Assembly: GCA_943704525.1 (NCBI GenBank)
Contig: CALSCQ010002301.1
Span: forward strand, 1-20,784
Reading direction: 5' to 3'
DNA length: 20,784 bases
Source of the DNA: Pigoraptor vietnamica
Lineage: Eukaryota > Opisthokonta > Filasterea
Shown here: in pieces, positions 1 through 9,291 of the stretch
Numbering within the stretch: the stretch's first letter is position 1
How the letters are laid out: each line of letters begins with the position of its first letter
The notes under the pieces: model-generated
Databases searched by the model: none
What the model saw: the letters and a program-made list of their open reading frames with translations, nothing else
What the model was told of the DNA's origin: nothing
Position numbers and translations under genes: made by a program

Positions 1-52
1 GTGTGTTGTGTCTGTGTGTGTGTGTATGTGTGTGTGTGTGTTGTGCGTTGTG
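1..52. repeat. TG-rich dinucleotide tract
   Basis: The window opens in an imperfect (TG)n tract broken by a few single-base changes. Open reading frames through it encode only Cys-Val repeats and are not genes. Similar TG/CA tracts recur through the window, in introns and between genes. Confidence 0.85.
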
Positions 53-402
53 AGTGCGTGTGCGCATGCACGTGCGGTGTGCGGATAAGGGTCGCCCGGA
101 ACTCCGAAGTTCATTGCCGGATCAATGCATCATGCTCATATGTGATGTGCACTTGCGTTTTCAACTCGGCTTTTGCCAGCCGCCGGATGAACATACATCC
201 TCGGGCAAGGGAACTACGGCCCCTGGAAAGAAGGCTGTTGCGCTGCCCGGATCACCGTCTGCCTTGCACGCCGTGAGCGCCGGCACAGTAAATTATCGAT
301 GCTTGGCAGCCGTGCACTGCCAGTTCGCTTGCTCCATTGTTCAGTCAATTAGTGTGCCACCGGCAACGGCCACGTGTGTCATTTTCCGCACGGCGGTGAG
401 CT

Positions 403-608
403 GCTCGTCTGCGGCACTGACTCGTGTACTCTGCCCGTGCGCACTCTTCAGTCGTGAGCTGCTCGTCTGCGGCACTGACTCATGTACTCTGCCCGTGCGC
501 ACTCTTCATGCTCGTCTGCGGCACTGACTCATGTACTCTGCCCGTGCGCACTCTTCATGCTCGTCTGCGGCACTGACTCATGTACTCTGCCCGTGCGCAC
601 TCTTCAGT
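403..608. repeat. 49-bp tandem repeat, four copies
   Basis: Four direct copies of a unit starting GCTCGTCTGCGGCACTGACT begin at 403, 461, 510 and 559. The spacings are 58, 49 and 49 bp; the first copy is longer because of a 9-base extension containing GTCGTGAGCT. The later copies are nearly identical, so the expansion looks recent. The repeat lies between genes, about 1.3 kb upstream of the secreted-protein gene. No terminal repeats or coding signals are attached to it. Confidence 0.9.
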
Positions 609-1758
609 CGCGCTGGATTGTGACAGTGTATGCTCACTCTTGCACACAATTCCAGGCACAATGCACAGCAGTCTTCGCCAACCGTGAGTCGCGAGATTCA
701 GAGTGGCCGGTACTGGTAATACCAATGAGTCTTGCAAGGTTGGCTTCGCTCAGCTGCACATGACTGCTCAAGGCACTCGGGCAGAAGAACAGTCCACTCA
801 CACTGATGACTATTGATAAGGCAATAACGTCCGCGCAAAACGGCTCCCCGCAGCATACTTGTCACAGCTGCCATCCACTTCTCTGTCGAAGTTGCTGACG
901 CACACTGACGCACACACACGCACGATGCATTCATTCACACACTGCACGCACTCCCCACGCACGCACACACGCATGTTATTTTGGTCCGAGGAGTATGCAG
1001 CCTTCACCCATATGGGTGTGCCAAGTGGCGCCTTCAAGCTTTTTGGCCACCCAGTGTACCAGTAAACAGTACTTAACATACAGTGTGTAAAACCCGCACT
1101 GACTCACCCGGCGTGCTTCGAGTGGGCTGCCCTTGTTCTTGGCCCCACCAGGTTGTAAACATACGAGGCGCGCCGGTCCCATATCTGGTGGGAGAGGGGC
1201 AAGCCATGGCCCCTGCCCGAGCATACCATGGGTGCATTGACAAGACAGTGCCATGCACAGAGACTGAGCCGCTTGCTTCTTCCGATCACGGCAGCTCTTG
1301 GTCTCGTATGCTAAACTGCTTTCATCGACCGTGAGACTGCGCTCATGAGGAATAGGGCCATCATAACGTGCACGGCGCTCTTCGCATCCTCGAGCGCAGC
1401 GGTGTCCACGAACCGGAAGGAAGACATCCCGAGCTTACTACCGTCATTGAAAAGCTCAACGCGTCCGCTTCATACTCACCGTCAATCTTCTTCACGGCCG
1501 GCACTGTCACCGAAGTCGTCGTCCTCGTCAGACAGTGCGACAAACGAAGAGTTCGTCGGGAAGAGAGAGGAGGCCGATCGGCGAGCGTCCATTCTGTGGT
1601 TCGGCTGTGCACACACGTGTGTGGGCGAGAAGCACTGCAATTAGCGGTGGTCGCGTCCTTCCCACTTGATGCGCTGCGAGGTCGGACCTCACGTGACAAA
1701 TTGCCCGTACGATTGCAAAATCGCCCCATCACACATCACATGACTCGTCGCGAATCAG

Positions 1759-1796
<38 letters not shown>

Positions 1797-1880
1797 CCTT
1801 CGCTGCCAAAGAGAAGACGTCTTTCTCTCTCTTGACAGTGTGCCAACCGCTCCTTGAGTCTGTTGCTGCAACCAGAGAAA
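609..1880. other. Intergenic DNA with no confident gene
   Basis: This 1.27-kb stretch holds CA-rich tracts (about 898-972 and a perfect (CA)n at 1760-1794) and a 12-bp palindrome ACCCATATGGGT at 1007-1018. Several short open segments on the minus strand look faintly protein-like: 698-894, 971-1071, 1311-1437 and 1482-1592. The last encodes a Ser-rich start followed by an acidic stretch. Joining them would need introns of 36-42 nt, much shorter than any well-supported intron here, and one junction leaves a stop codon in frame. They may be a decayed gene or chance; I do not call a gene. The (CA)n at 1760-1794 lies about 90-120 bp upstream of the start codon at 1881. Confidence 0.5.
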
Positions 1881-4800
1881 ATGTACGGTCGCATCTTTGC
1901 CGTCGCCGTGATCGCGGCGTCGGTGTGCGCTGCGTTTGCGCGCCCCACCGTCGACCTCAACGCCATTGCACCGGGTGTGTGGACGGAGGGGCGCACGCTC
2001 TTCCGCGACAAGAAGGTCTACGTGCACGAGAGCAAGGTACATGACACCAACAGACGTGCGAAATGTGCATGGTTTCGGACACGCAGGCTTGTGTGTGTCT
2101 GAACGGGCGCACATACAACCAGTGCTCAGAGGTCGAACCCTGCCCCTGTTAACAGATGCACACGGTCGTCGTTGACTCGGACGAGCGCCCTGCGCCGCTC
2201 CATCCCCTTGAGCTCATCCCCCGCCTCGAGCAAAGCAAGAAGGACCGCAGCGCCTACGTCAGCGGCGTCGGCGCTTCGCCCATTCCCGACAAGGTCCGTC
2301 TCTGCGCCACACACGTGCGCCCTTTTGTGCGAGGGACCGTAGTTCATTTGCCGTTGAAAGTGCTGTTAGTGGGCTGTCGGGCTTAGGCATGTCCTCGTGC
2401 GGGTAGAATGCAATCGGTGTTTTCTGCACGATACTCGACGGCTTTCATGCTACTCTCGGTCGCACACACACACACAGTCGGTTGATGAGTGCCGTCTGTG
2501 TTTTCAAGGCTGACAGTCACGGCTTAGATTAGCTAATAATCGGCAGTGCGTGATATCGCTTACCGATAGTCACCCTCGCGCCCCCCCAGTTCTTCCACTT
2601 TGTCCCCGAGTACGTCGGCGCCCTTCACGCCGACCAGTCGCTCTCGTGGAGCGCGCCCTGCTTCCGCAACAGCAGCGTCACGGTGCAGATGGCTGCCGAC
2701 GGCACGGCCTCGCTCGCCTTCAACGTGGGTTGCGTGCGAAGTTGCCGAGTGTATTGAGGAGTTGGTGTGCACGCGCGTGCACATGCACATACACGGTTAT
2801 GATTGACCATTCACACGCACTTGTGCGCACACGCACACTACGATTGTTATTGACTTGTAACGTATGTGCGCAGGTTGAGTCTGGCTCCTCGCTGCTCTGC
2901 GGCGACAACTACGTCATCATGACGGTCACAAGCTGGCACCTCGCGACCTTTGAGCTCCACGGCGAGCACAAGGTGACGTGGAAGCAGCTCTCCGCCCTCG
3001 AGCTGGACGACGTCACGCGCAACGGATTCCGCATCTTCCGGTGGGTGCCGTGGTGTGTGTGTGTGTGCTGGACCGCTCGTGTGGTTTACGTCGCACGGAC
3101 GCAGTGCTTGTGTGTGCGCTGGACCGCTCGTGTGGTTTACGTCGCACGGACGCAGTGCTTTGTGTGCGCTGGACCGCTCGTGTGGTTTACGTCGCACGGA
3201 CGCAGTGCTTGTGTGTGCGCTGGACCGCTCGTGTGGTTTACGTCGCGCGGACGCAGTGCTTTGTGTGCGCTGGACAGTCGCTGTGTGCATGCGATACGTT
3301 GGGCTTATCATGGGCACGGGATGTGTGCGGATTGTGTCATTGTGGACGTGAGACAGAGGGAAGGGGCGGGGGGATGGGGAGGAACTCGCACACTGTCGTT
3401 TTGCGTGTGCATGTATCGGGCGTCGTTCTTAGTTGCATTTGGTACCGCAACAGTTTCGACGATTCGATGACGACGACCGTCGCCGACGTGTATGAGACGG
3501 CGTCGCTCTTCCTCGGCGCGCTCGACGGCCTCCATGGCAGTCACGTGCCTGACGATGTCGCCGCGAAGAACATCAAGTTCCTCAAGGAGTATTCGGACTT
3601 TGACCTCCCGGTGAGTCGTGGGTCACGTGCAAGTGTGTACGTGTGCGTAGCTTGTGCAGATTCGTGCGCCCGCAGTATGCAAATGTGTGTGCACGTGTGT
3701 GTTGCCCATGTACTCTCTGCTCCCACACAATGTGTGTGGTGCTTTTCGCTCGTGAGCAGCCGTCCGCAAACCCTCCGTTTTCGCTCGCTCACTCCCATCG
3801 TCTCCGCAGAACCGCACCGTGATTGATCTCCCCATCAGCGAGAGCGACATCCACAGCGGCGATGTCTTTGGCATCCTGCGTCTGGACGGTCTCGATCCCC
3901 TGATCTGCTGGGGCACGGGCGGGCGTCTCGGCCACACGGCCGTCGCCCTCCGCATCGACGGCGAGCTGTACGTCCTCGAGAGCCAGACGAAGAGCAACTA
4001 CTGGCCCAAGGACCTCATCCAGCGTAACAAGTGGGTCAGGGCGCTTTGCGTGCACTGTGGATGTGTGAGCGGGCGTGTGCGCGCTTGCATGCACTGGGGA
4101 TGCGTGCAAGTTGAATCACGGCGTGTGCGCTTGCGTGTTCTGTGCGTGGATGCAAGCAGAGTGTCTCTGTTCTTCGTGCACGTGTTCTACCCACCTTTCG
4201 CGCAAGTCCCACTCATCCCCTTCATACTCGCAGGTTCTCTGACTGGATTGCCAACGCGATCAACGCGGACTACAACGTCGTCCTCCTGCCCCTCTCCCAG
4301 GAGAACCGCGCCAAGTTCAACGAGACGGCGGCGGCCGAGTGGTTCCTGCACGGCGTTGGCGGCGAGCCCATCGAGGGCCTCATGTACGGCTTCCGCGGGT
4401 TCATCTTTGGGTGGATCGACACGCTCCAGGGTGCGTGAGGAAAACGGCCGTTGAAGTGCGCGCATTCTTGCGCATGCGCGACTGCCCACACACGCACACC
4501 ACCGTAACTGTCCTCGCTGTCACACACTCACACACACGCCCTCAACTCTCACATTATTGTGACTGGCCGGAAATGTGTCCTTCCTGTCGCACACTCACAA
4601 ACACACACTCGGCATGGACGGGGTGCGAATTGTCTGAATAGACGAGCCTCTAACCGCCCGCACGCCGCGCAGCCAACTACCCCCCTCCCCTCGACGAGTC
4701 CTTTGTGATGACGGGCTTTGCGTTGATGGACCCTTTGATGGACGTTATAACGTCTAAGGCTCACGTGCCCAGCCTCTGGAACGAGGCCCTCAACAAGCGC

Positions 4801-5460
4801 ATCGGCACGGTCAACCTAACCACCGCAGAGGTCTACGAGGTGCGTGGGCGTGTGGGCGTGCGCCAACTTGCATGCGGAGGTGGTCGATATGTATGCCGGT
4901 GCCATCACGGTGCATGTGTGCGCGCGCGTTTGAATAGTACGGTGTCTGTGTGTGTTCTGTGTAAGTTGCATGGCATGCTGTTGCTTGTCACGATGTTCTG
5001 TCTCACCACTGACGACCCCGTCCTCGCGCTCTATCCCGTGCAGGAGGCCGCGAAGCGCAACTTGACTTTCGGCGACCTCATGACGCAGACGGAGAAGGAC
5101 TCGTTCATCTACTCTGGCAGCCCCTACTGGCGCGAGGGCCCCTCGATGGTCTGCAACGTGTTTGTGTGCAACATCTACCGCGCCGCCGGCCTCTTCGACG
5201 GCGTTGCGGATTTCGATTGCGCCGAGACGGTCCCTCTGGACCTCTACGAGATGCAGCTGTTCCAGGACGCCGCGACGGCGTACCCCGACTGCGCCGCCAA
5301 GGAGCCCGGCAGCCAGCTGTGCCAGATCCTCGGCAAGAACGTGCTCACGCTCCCCCACTTCAACACGGTCAAGCCTTTCAACGGCATGCGGACGCGCTGC
5401 CCGGGCACCCCGCCCGCGTACGCCGACCGCTTCAGCGCGGCCATTGACGACTCGTGCTAG
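1881..5460 (+). CDS. Secreted protein with a likely permuted papain-like (NlpC/P60-LRAT-like) domain, nine exons
   Basis: Exons: 1881-2036, 2156-2293, 2590-2724, 2874-3040, 3454-3610, 3810-4030, 4234-4430, 4673-4839, 5044-5460. They sum to 1755 nt (584 residues, stop TAG). All junctions are GT-AG and phases agree. Residues 1-20 form a signal peptide (hydrophobic core, likely cut after AAFA), so the protein enters the secretory pathway. A middle region (about 95-250) is rich in beta-type sequence and unassigned. Around residue 293 lies GGRLGHTAVALRIDG, with Glu308 in YVLESQ; near the end comes MVCNVFVCNIYRAAGLF with Cys483. A His-containing strand before a Cys-containing helix is the order seen in circularly permuted NlpC/P60, YiiX and LRAT-like hydrolases, so His293 and Cys483 are candidate catalytic residues. 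The family call is inference; substrate is unknown. A further Cys (488) and several N-glycosylation-like sites fit an extracellular role. Confidence 0.8.
3068..3275. repeat. 50/51-bp tandem repeat inside intron 4 of the secreted-protein gene
   Basis: The unit begins CTGGACCGCTCGTGTGGTTT. Copies start at 3068, 3119, 3169 and 3220, and a broken copy starts at 3270. The spacings are 51, 50, 51 and 50 because alternate units end in GCTTGTGTGTGCG or GCTTTGTGTGCG. This alternation implies the array grew by duplicating a 101-bp dimer. The array fills about half of intron 4 (3041-3453). Long open frames across it are by-products of the repeat. Confidence 0.92.
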
Positions 5461-5956
5461 ATCTGTCTACGCTGTGTCTGCCCTCTGGATTGCCTTGGGG
5501 CTGACTAAATGTGCATCTCTCGTGTTGGCATCCCGCTGTTCATGACGTCAGAGAGGAGATGTCGCGCTCAGCTGCGTCTCGTCTTCGTTGGGTTTCCGGT
5601 CCGAACGGCCCAAAAGTTAGCGCAAGGGACGTTGCAGAGGCCTAAATGGGTGGTTCTCCCTTAATTCATGTTTCACGCAAGCGAGGCTTGTGCATTTGCG
5701 AGTCACAACAAATGGAGGCACCGCCCGTTGCACGGAAGCCAGCCAAGGGGACACTGGACCGCGCGCTTGCCCGGAAACCGTCAATAGCGCGCACGGGCCG
5801 ACGCGAGGCCTTCGTTGGAAAAACGAGTGTGCTGCATATCGTCCACGGGCCCATCTTTGACGTGCTCCCGATCGCACGCCGACATCATTCTCGCAGGTGC
5901 CAGCCGAAAAGAAGTCACAACCGGCAACAAAAACAAGTTCACGGACGCACTTGTCG
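5461..5956. other. Intergenic region, convergent gene ends
   Basis: This lies between the stop codon of the plus-strand secreted-protein gene and the minisatellite behind the minus-strand DJ-1/PfpI gene. Both flanking genes end towards it. Open frames on both strands show no recognisable motif or splice structure. I see no gene or RNA in it. Confidence 0.6.
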
Positions 5957-5961
5957 CCAAT

Positions 5962-6083
5962 CGCGAACGACGCGTGCCCTCACTCGATCGCGAACGACGC
6001 GTGCCCTCACTCGATCGCGAACGACGCGTGCCCTCACTCGATCGCAAACGACGCGTGCCCTCACTCGATCGCGAACGACACGT
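5962..6083. repeat. 27-bp minisatellite overlapping the 3' end of the DJ-1/PfpI gene
   Basis: About four and a half copies of a 27-bp unit, containing ATCGCGAACGACGCGTGCCC, run head to tail. The unit is exactly nine codons long. The copy at 6061-6087 supplies the last residues and the stop codon of the adjacent minus-strand gene (…SFAIE, stop TGA). Each following copy carries the same TGA in the same frame. The array therefore looks like repeated duplication of the gene's own 3' end into its untranslated region. Confidence 0.9.
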
Positions 6084-6918
6084 CCCGCTCGTCGTCGTTC
6101 CAATCGTACTCCATGCGGCGCGCGGCTGCAACGGCCGATTCCCTCCCAACAAGACGACACACAAGATGCAGGGCCATGTCCGTACCCGCCGATATCCCCG
6201 CGGACGTGACGACCGAGCCGCAATCGACCCACCGATGCAGCGCCGACCACCGCACACCGGCGGGCGACACGGAGCGCACCCAATCGAACGCGCGCCTGTT
6301 GGTGGTCGCGCCGGAGAGGCCGTCGAGCACACCCGCGCGAGCGAGAAGAGATGCGCCCGTGCACACGGACGCAAGCACTTCGGGGTCGGTGCCGTTCCAG
6401 TGGGACGGTGCGGTGTCGGCAGCGGCATTCGCGGCGGAAGCGGTGTGCGCGTGGGGCGGAGGCAGCTTGCGCGCGAACGCCCGCACGAAATCCACAAGAG
6501 ATTCGTTCGCGTACTCGCGTCGAGTGCCCATGCCACCCGGCACAAGCAGCACGGACAGGGGCGGTGCGTCGTGGATGGTGTGCTGCGGCAGAACACAAGG
6601 ACCGCCGTTCATGGCGATGGGTGCGAGTGACTCGCCGATGAAAACGACACGAAACGCCTTGTCGGCCGCCGGGACGTTCGTAATCGGCGGCGATTCGCGC
6701 GGAGGTGCGTGTTCGGCGACGACGAATGCCTCGAGCGGACCGAAGACGTCCAAGGGTTCAAAGCCGTTGAAGAGAAGGAACCCGACCGTGCGCATGCGGC
6801 TCATTGCGCTCGCAGCCGCCATCCTCGACGTGACGAACACGAAAAGGGCAAACAGGAGCCAAGGGAACGAAGGCGATCGCAAGTAATGGCAGCGCACTTC
6901 AACACACTCTCTAAGCAC
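6061..6918 (-). CDS. DJ-1/PfpI-superfamily protein, isocyanide-hydratase-like
   Basis: A single open frame of 285 codons; no intron is needed. The core starts at residue 42 (MRTVGFLLFNGFEPLDVFG), where Asp57 matches the conserved acidic residue of the isocyanide hydratase/PfpI subgroup. Then come a strand ending in LLVPGGMGTRRE (124-135) and the nucleophile elbow ASVCTGASLLARAGVLDG with Cys186. Next is GATTNRRAFDW, equivalent to the TTHW region, then TSAGISAGTDMAL. Members are glutamine-amidotransferase-like folds acting as hydratases, chaperones or deglycases; the exact reaction cannot be read here. A 25-residue Ala/His/Pro-rich insert (about 151-180) precedes the elbow. Upstream of the core, residues 18-38 resemble a signal peptide (hydrophobic run then AAASA). 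If that is not used, translation could start at Met33 (6822) or Met42 (6795). The stop codon lies within the 27-bp repeat. Confidence 0.88.
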   Translation of the reverse strand: MLRECVEVRCHYLRSPSFPWLLFALFVFVTSRMAAASAMSRMRTVGFLLFNGFEPLDVFGPLEAFVVAEHAPPRESPPITNVPAADKAFRVVFIGESLAPIAMNGGPCVLPQHTIHDAPPLSVLLVPGGMGTRREYANESLVDFVRAFARKLPPPHAHTASAANAAADTAPSHWNGTDPEVLASVCTGASLLARAGVLDGLSGATTNRRAFDWVRSVSPAGVRWSALHRWVDCGSVVTSAGISAGTDMALHLVCRLVGRESAVAAARRMEYDWNDDERDVSFAIE

Positions 6919-7307
6919 ACACTCAGACTGTGCGGGAGACTCGTGGCGATGCCATGCTTTTTGTGTGCGCCGTGTTCGCCCTTGATGACATCACGGTCGT
7001 GTCGGAATTGTGTGGGTGTGCCCACCAATCGGACTCATGCCTGTTCCGCTCAGCTGCTGTTAATCTGCCGCACATCCACTCTTTCGTCTCTTTACGAAAG
7101 CCTCTTCAACAGGACGACCACGTGGCATGCAGCGGAAGGTTCGTCTGAGAGCCCCTTCTGTGCTTCGTATTATGTGTATGTAATTGGCGCGTTGACGAGT
7201 GTAACACTGCCACGCGGCACTCACAGTGTCACCGCAATACTATGTTTTACTACCGTCTCGCTTCAGCATTGCGAACTCACGCACGCAGTGACGGCGAAAG
7301 AGCAGCC
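6919..7307. other. Intergenic DNA between two minus-strand genes
   Basis: A 389-bp gap between the start of the DJ-1/PfpI gene and the stop of the RMDN-like gene. It should hold the promoter of the former and the 3' end of the latter. Short open frames in it have no recognisable motif. I see no repeat or RNA gene. Confidence 0.5.
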
Positions 7308-8553
7308 TCAGAGTTTCTTCATGACACCGCGCACGTGATCATCGAGCGCAATCTCGCTGGCGCTGATTCCCTTCGTGGCAAGGGCGCGCGTGTACCATTC
7401 CTTCGCTTCGGACGTCTTCTTGAGGGCGACGCACACGTCCCCGATCGCGACCATGTTGCGCTTGAAGGTCGGGTCCAACCGCGATGCCTGCACGCACGAG
7501 AAGAGAAAGGGGGGGTGTCAGCGTGAATAATCACAGGAAGCAGCGACACTTGTGTGCGACAGTGTGATTCACACAGGAGATATATCAGCGGCACGCGCGC
7601 GCAGTGCCCACACGCACCTCCATGAGATGCGCGAGGGCTTCCTCGTACGTCGCCTCGAGTGGCTTGCTGCTCATGCTCGCGGCGAGTTTTCGCTGCACCC
7701 AATTCATTCCGGCGACGCCGCAGCACCAGCGGCCGAGCATGTGGTGCGGCATCGGATCGCTGGGGTCGAGTTGGATCGAGCGCTCCACGTGCTCGCGGAC
7801 CTTGACGACGTTGTGGATCTTCTCCTTGGCGCCGAGATGCTCGTTCTGTGCAAGTTGTTTGCACGTTAGTGAGACGCGAGCAGGGAGAAACTCTCGTACT
7901 CTCACGTGTGAAATGTCGGAGTTACAACACACGCACATACAGCACACGAGAACATGCGCGCGCACGCTCCGGCACTGACCCTCCCCCCGTCGCGCACACA
8001 GACATTGGCCAGAGCAACTCACCATGCATTTCAAGGAGATGGCGTATATCTTGTGGGACGCCGCATTGTCGGGCGACGCCTTGAGCGCCTTCCCCGCAGT
8101 TTCGTTCGCCACCCGCGCATACGCCTCCTTCGCGTGCTTGTCTTGAGTCTCTGTTCAAACGAGAGAGAGACCCGTCAGTGGAAGGCTTTAAGGTTTACCC
8201 CTACGGACGCGTACGCCACTCGATATCATGAAGACGCCCACCTTCGCTCAGATTGCAGCACGCTCGTGCAAATCGCCACAGCAACTCTGGGTTCTCGCAG
8301 TCCTTGTCGAGAGCGACCTGCAAACACACGGCAAGGGTGAGTTACGGCGACACAACTTCAGACGCGCGATCGGCCACAAAGTACGGTACCTTGAGCACGT
8401 CGTGAGCGCGCTGGAACTCTCCTTTCTTGTGGAGGTCGTCTGCGAGCTGCAGCGTCTGTTGGGTCTCCTCTGCGCAAGGCATATTGTGCTCGGTGTTGCT
8501 TGTGTGCGATTGAGTGTGAAAGTTCCTTCTTCCCGCAGACTGTGCTCACGCAT
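7308..8553 (-). CDS. Regulator of microtubule dynamics (RMDN/FAM82) family TPR-like protein, six exons
   Basis: Exons in transcript order: 8550-8553, 8390-8469, 8242-8317, 8023-8150, 7618-7845, 7308-7487. The sum is 696 nt (231 residues, stop TGA), close to the length of the short nematode member RMD-1. Family landmarks appear in order: LADDLHKKGEF with a TPR-like helix pair, then ELLWRFARAC, then ASPDNAASHKIYAISL. These are followed by GAKEKIHNVVKVREHVERSI, then HHMLGRWCCGVAGMNWVQRK, then ATYEEALAHLMEASRLDP. The C terminus is KEWYTRALATKG. Members are helical repeat proteins linked to microtubules and, in animals, to mitochondria and ER contacts. This one shows no membrane segment, so it is probably cytosolic. 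All introns are GT-AG with matching phases. The first exon, ATG plus one base, is the weak point. It is in phase and follows a TATAAAAG sequence at 8565-8572, but the ATG at 8620-8622 is in the same frame and could extend the N terminus. Confidence 0.88.
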
Positions 8554-8585
8554 GTTCAAGAGCCCTTTTATATCACTCGTGACAA

Positions 8586-8735
8586 TGTGTGTGTGCTCGT
8601 GCAACACAATGATGCGCATGGCGTGAGTGTGCGTGAGTGTGTGCGTGAGTGCGTGGCGTGCGTGCGCGTGTGTGAGTGAGTGAGTGAGTGAGTGTATGCG
8701 TGTGTGGTGTGCGTGTGTGTATGCGTGGTGTGTTG
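8586..8735. repeat. TG-rich, GTGA-rich low-complexity tract
   Basis: An imperfect run of GTGTGTG and GTGAGTGAGTG motifs about 150 bp long, just upstream of the RMDN-like gene. Protein frames through it are all Cys/Val/Ser or His/Thr repeats and are not genes. Depending on the true transcription start it may be promoter or 5' untranslated DNA. Confidence 0.8.
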
Positions 8736-8924
8736 CGCGTTTTTCAAACGGTTCCGAACACTCGGGCCGCACTGCGGGCCGTGCTGCCGAGCCGCACTTG
8801 CTCCCGAGTGATCGGAACCTCGTCTGGACATCGTGTCCGGACGGCCCGTTGTTTCACAACAAGGCATGCATCGGGCATCGTTGCCGGTGACTGGCACCTG
8901 ACCGACATTCGATTGGGGCGCACG

Positions 8925-9040
8925 TCCATTGCAGTGACGCCGTTCTGGCACCATCGCGAGAACAGTAGCGCACAGTACAACACACACCCCTCAGTTGCTG
9001 TCTGAATTTCCAAGGCCAGGCAGCGCACGGCGGCGCGGCG
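8925..9040 (-). pseudogene. Probable relic of a MYND finger
   Basis: The plus-strand stretch around 8938-8985 includes TGGCACCATCGCGAGAACAG and then TAGCGCAC. It lines up with the MYND-coding DNA of the intact gene (9330-9375) and even better with the decayed copy (14175-14220), which shares GAACAGTAGCGCAC. On the minus strand it reads VRYCSRD, where the intact gene reads VRYCSREC, and the frame then wanders. No flanking exon of the family could be found. I read it as the last trace of another copy downstream of the intact gene. The match is short, so chance similarity to part of the domain cannot be excluded. Confidence 0.5.
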
Positions 9041-9291
9041 TGTCAGTCGGCTCATTGCGTGCCGGGACTTTTGCTACTGGCTAGGCCGACTGAGTCGAGG
9101 CTCAAGCCCATGTTCACTAACGGCGCGGACGACTGCGCCGTGCGCACTTAACACATGTCAGACCGAGGAGTTTTCGAGGAGACGTCACAGCACAGCGCGA
9201 CTTCCCTTCGTGCACGGTCCGGCATATCACGACCACGTCAGGAGTGGCCAAGCTCGTGAGTATGGTTCAATTCATTTCCGGGGCCGACAGT
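9041..9291. other. Intergenic DNA downstream of the MYND gene
   Basis: This lies between the probable MYND relic and the stop codon of the intact MYND gene. No conserved motif or repeat is visible. It should contain the 3' untranslated region of that gene. Confidence 0.45.

Noticed and set aside
403-608. CRISPR-like array
   Set aside because: Repeats are directly adjacent with no unique spacers, in an intron-bearing eukaryotic genome. It is a simple minisatellite.
1007-1018. Palindrome ACCCATATGGGT as a transposon end
   Set aside because: No matching inverted partner, target-site duplication or transposase was found nearby.
2550-3826. Long plus-strand open frames running across exons and introns of the secreted-protein gene
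   Set aside because: They are open because the 50/51-bp repeat lacks stops in those frames. The family motifs and splice phases lie in a different, spliced reading.
5646-6886. Overlapping plus- and minus-strand open frames with Arg-rich repeats
   Set aside because: They are shadows of the DJ-1/PfpI gene and the 27-bp minisatellite. They carry no family motif.
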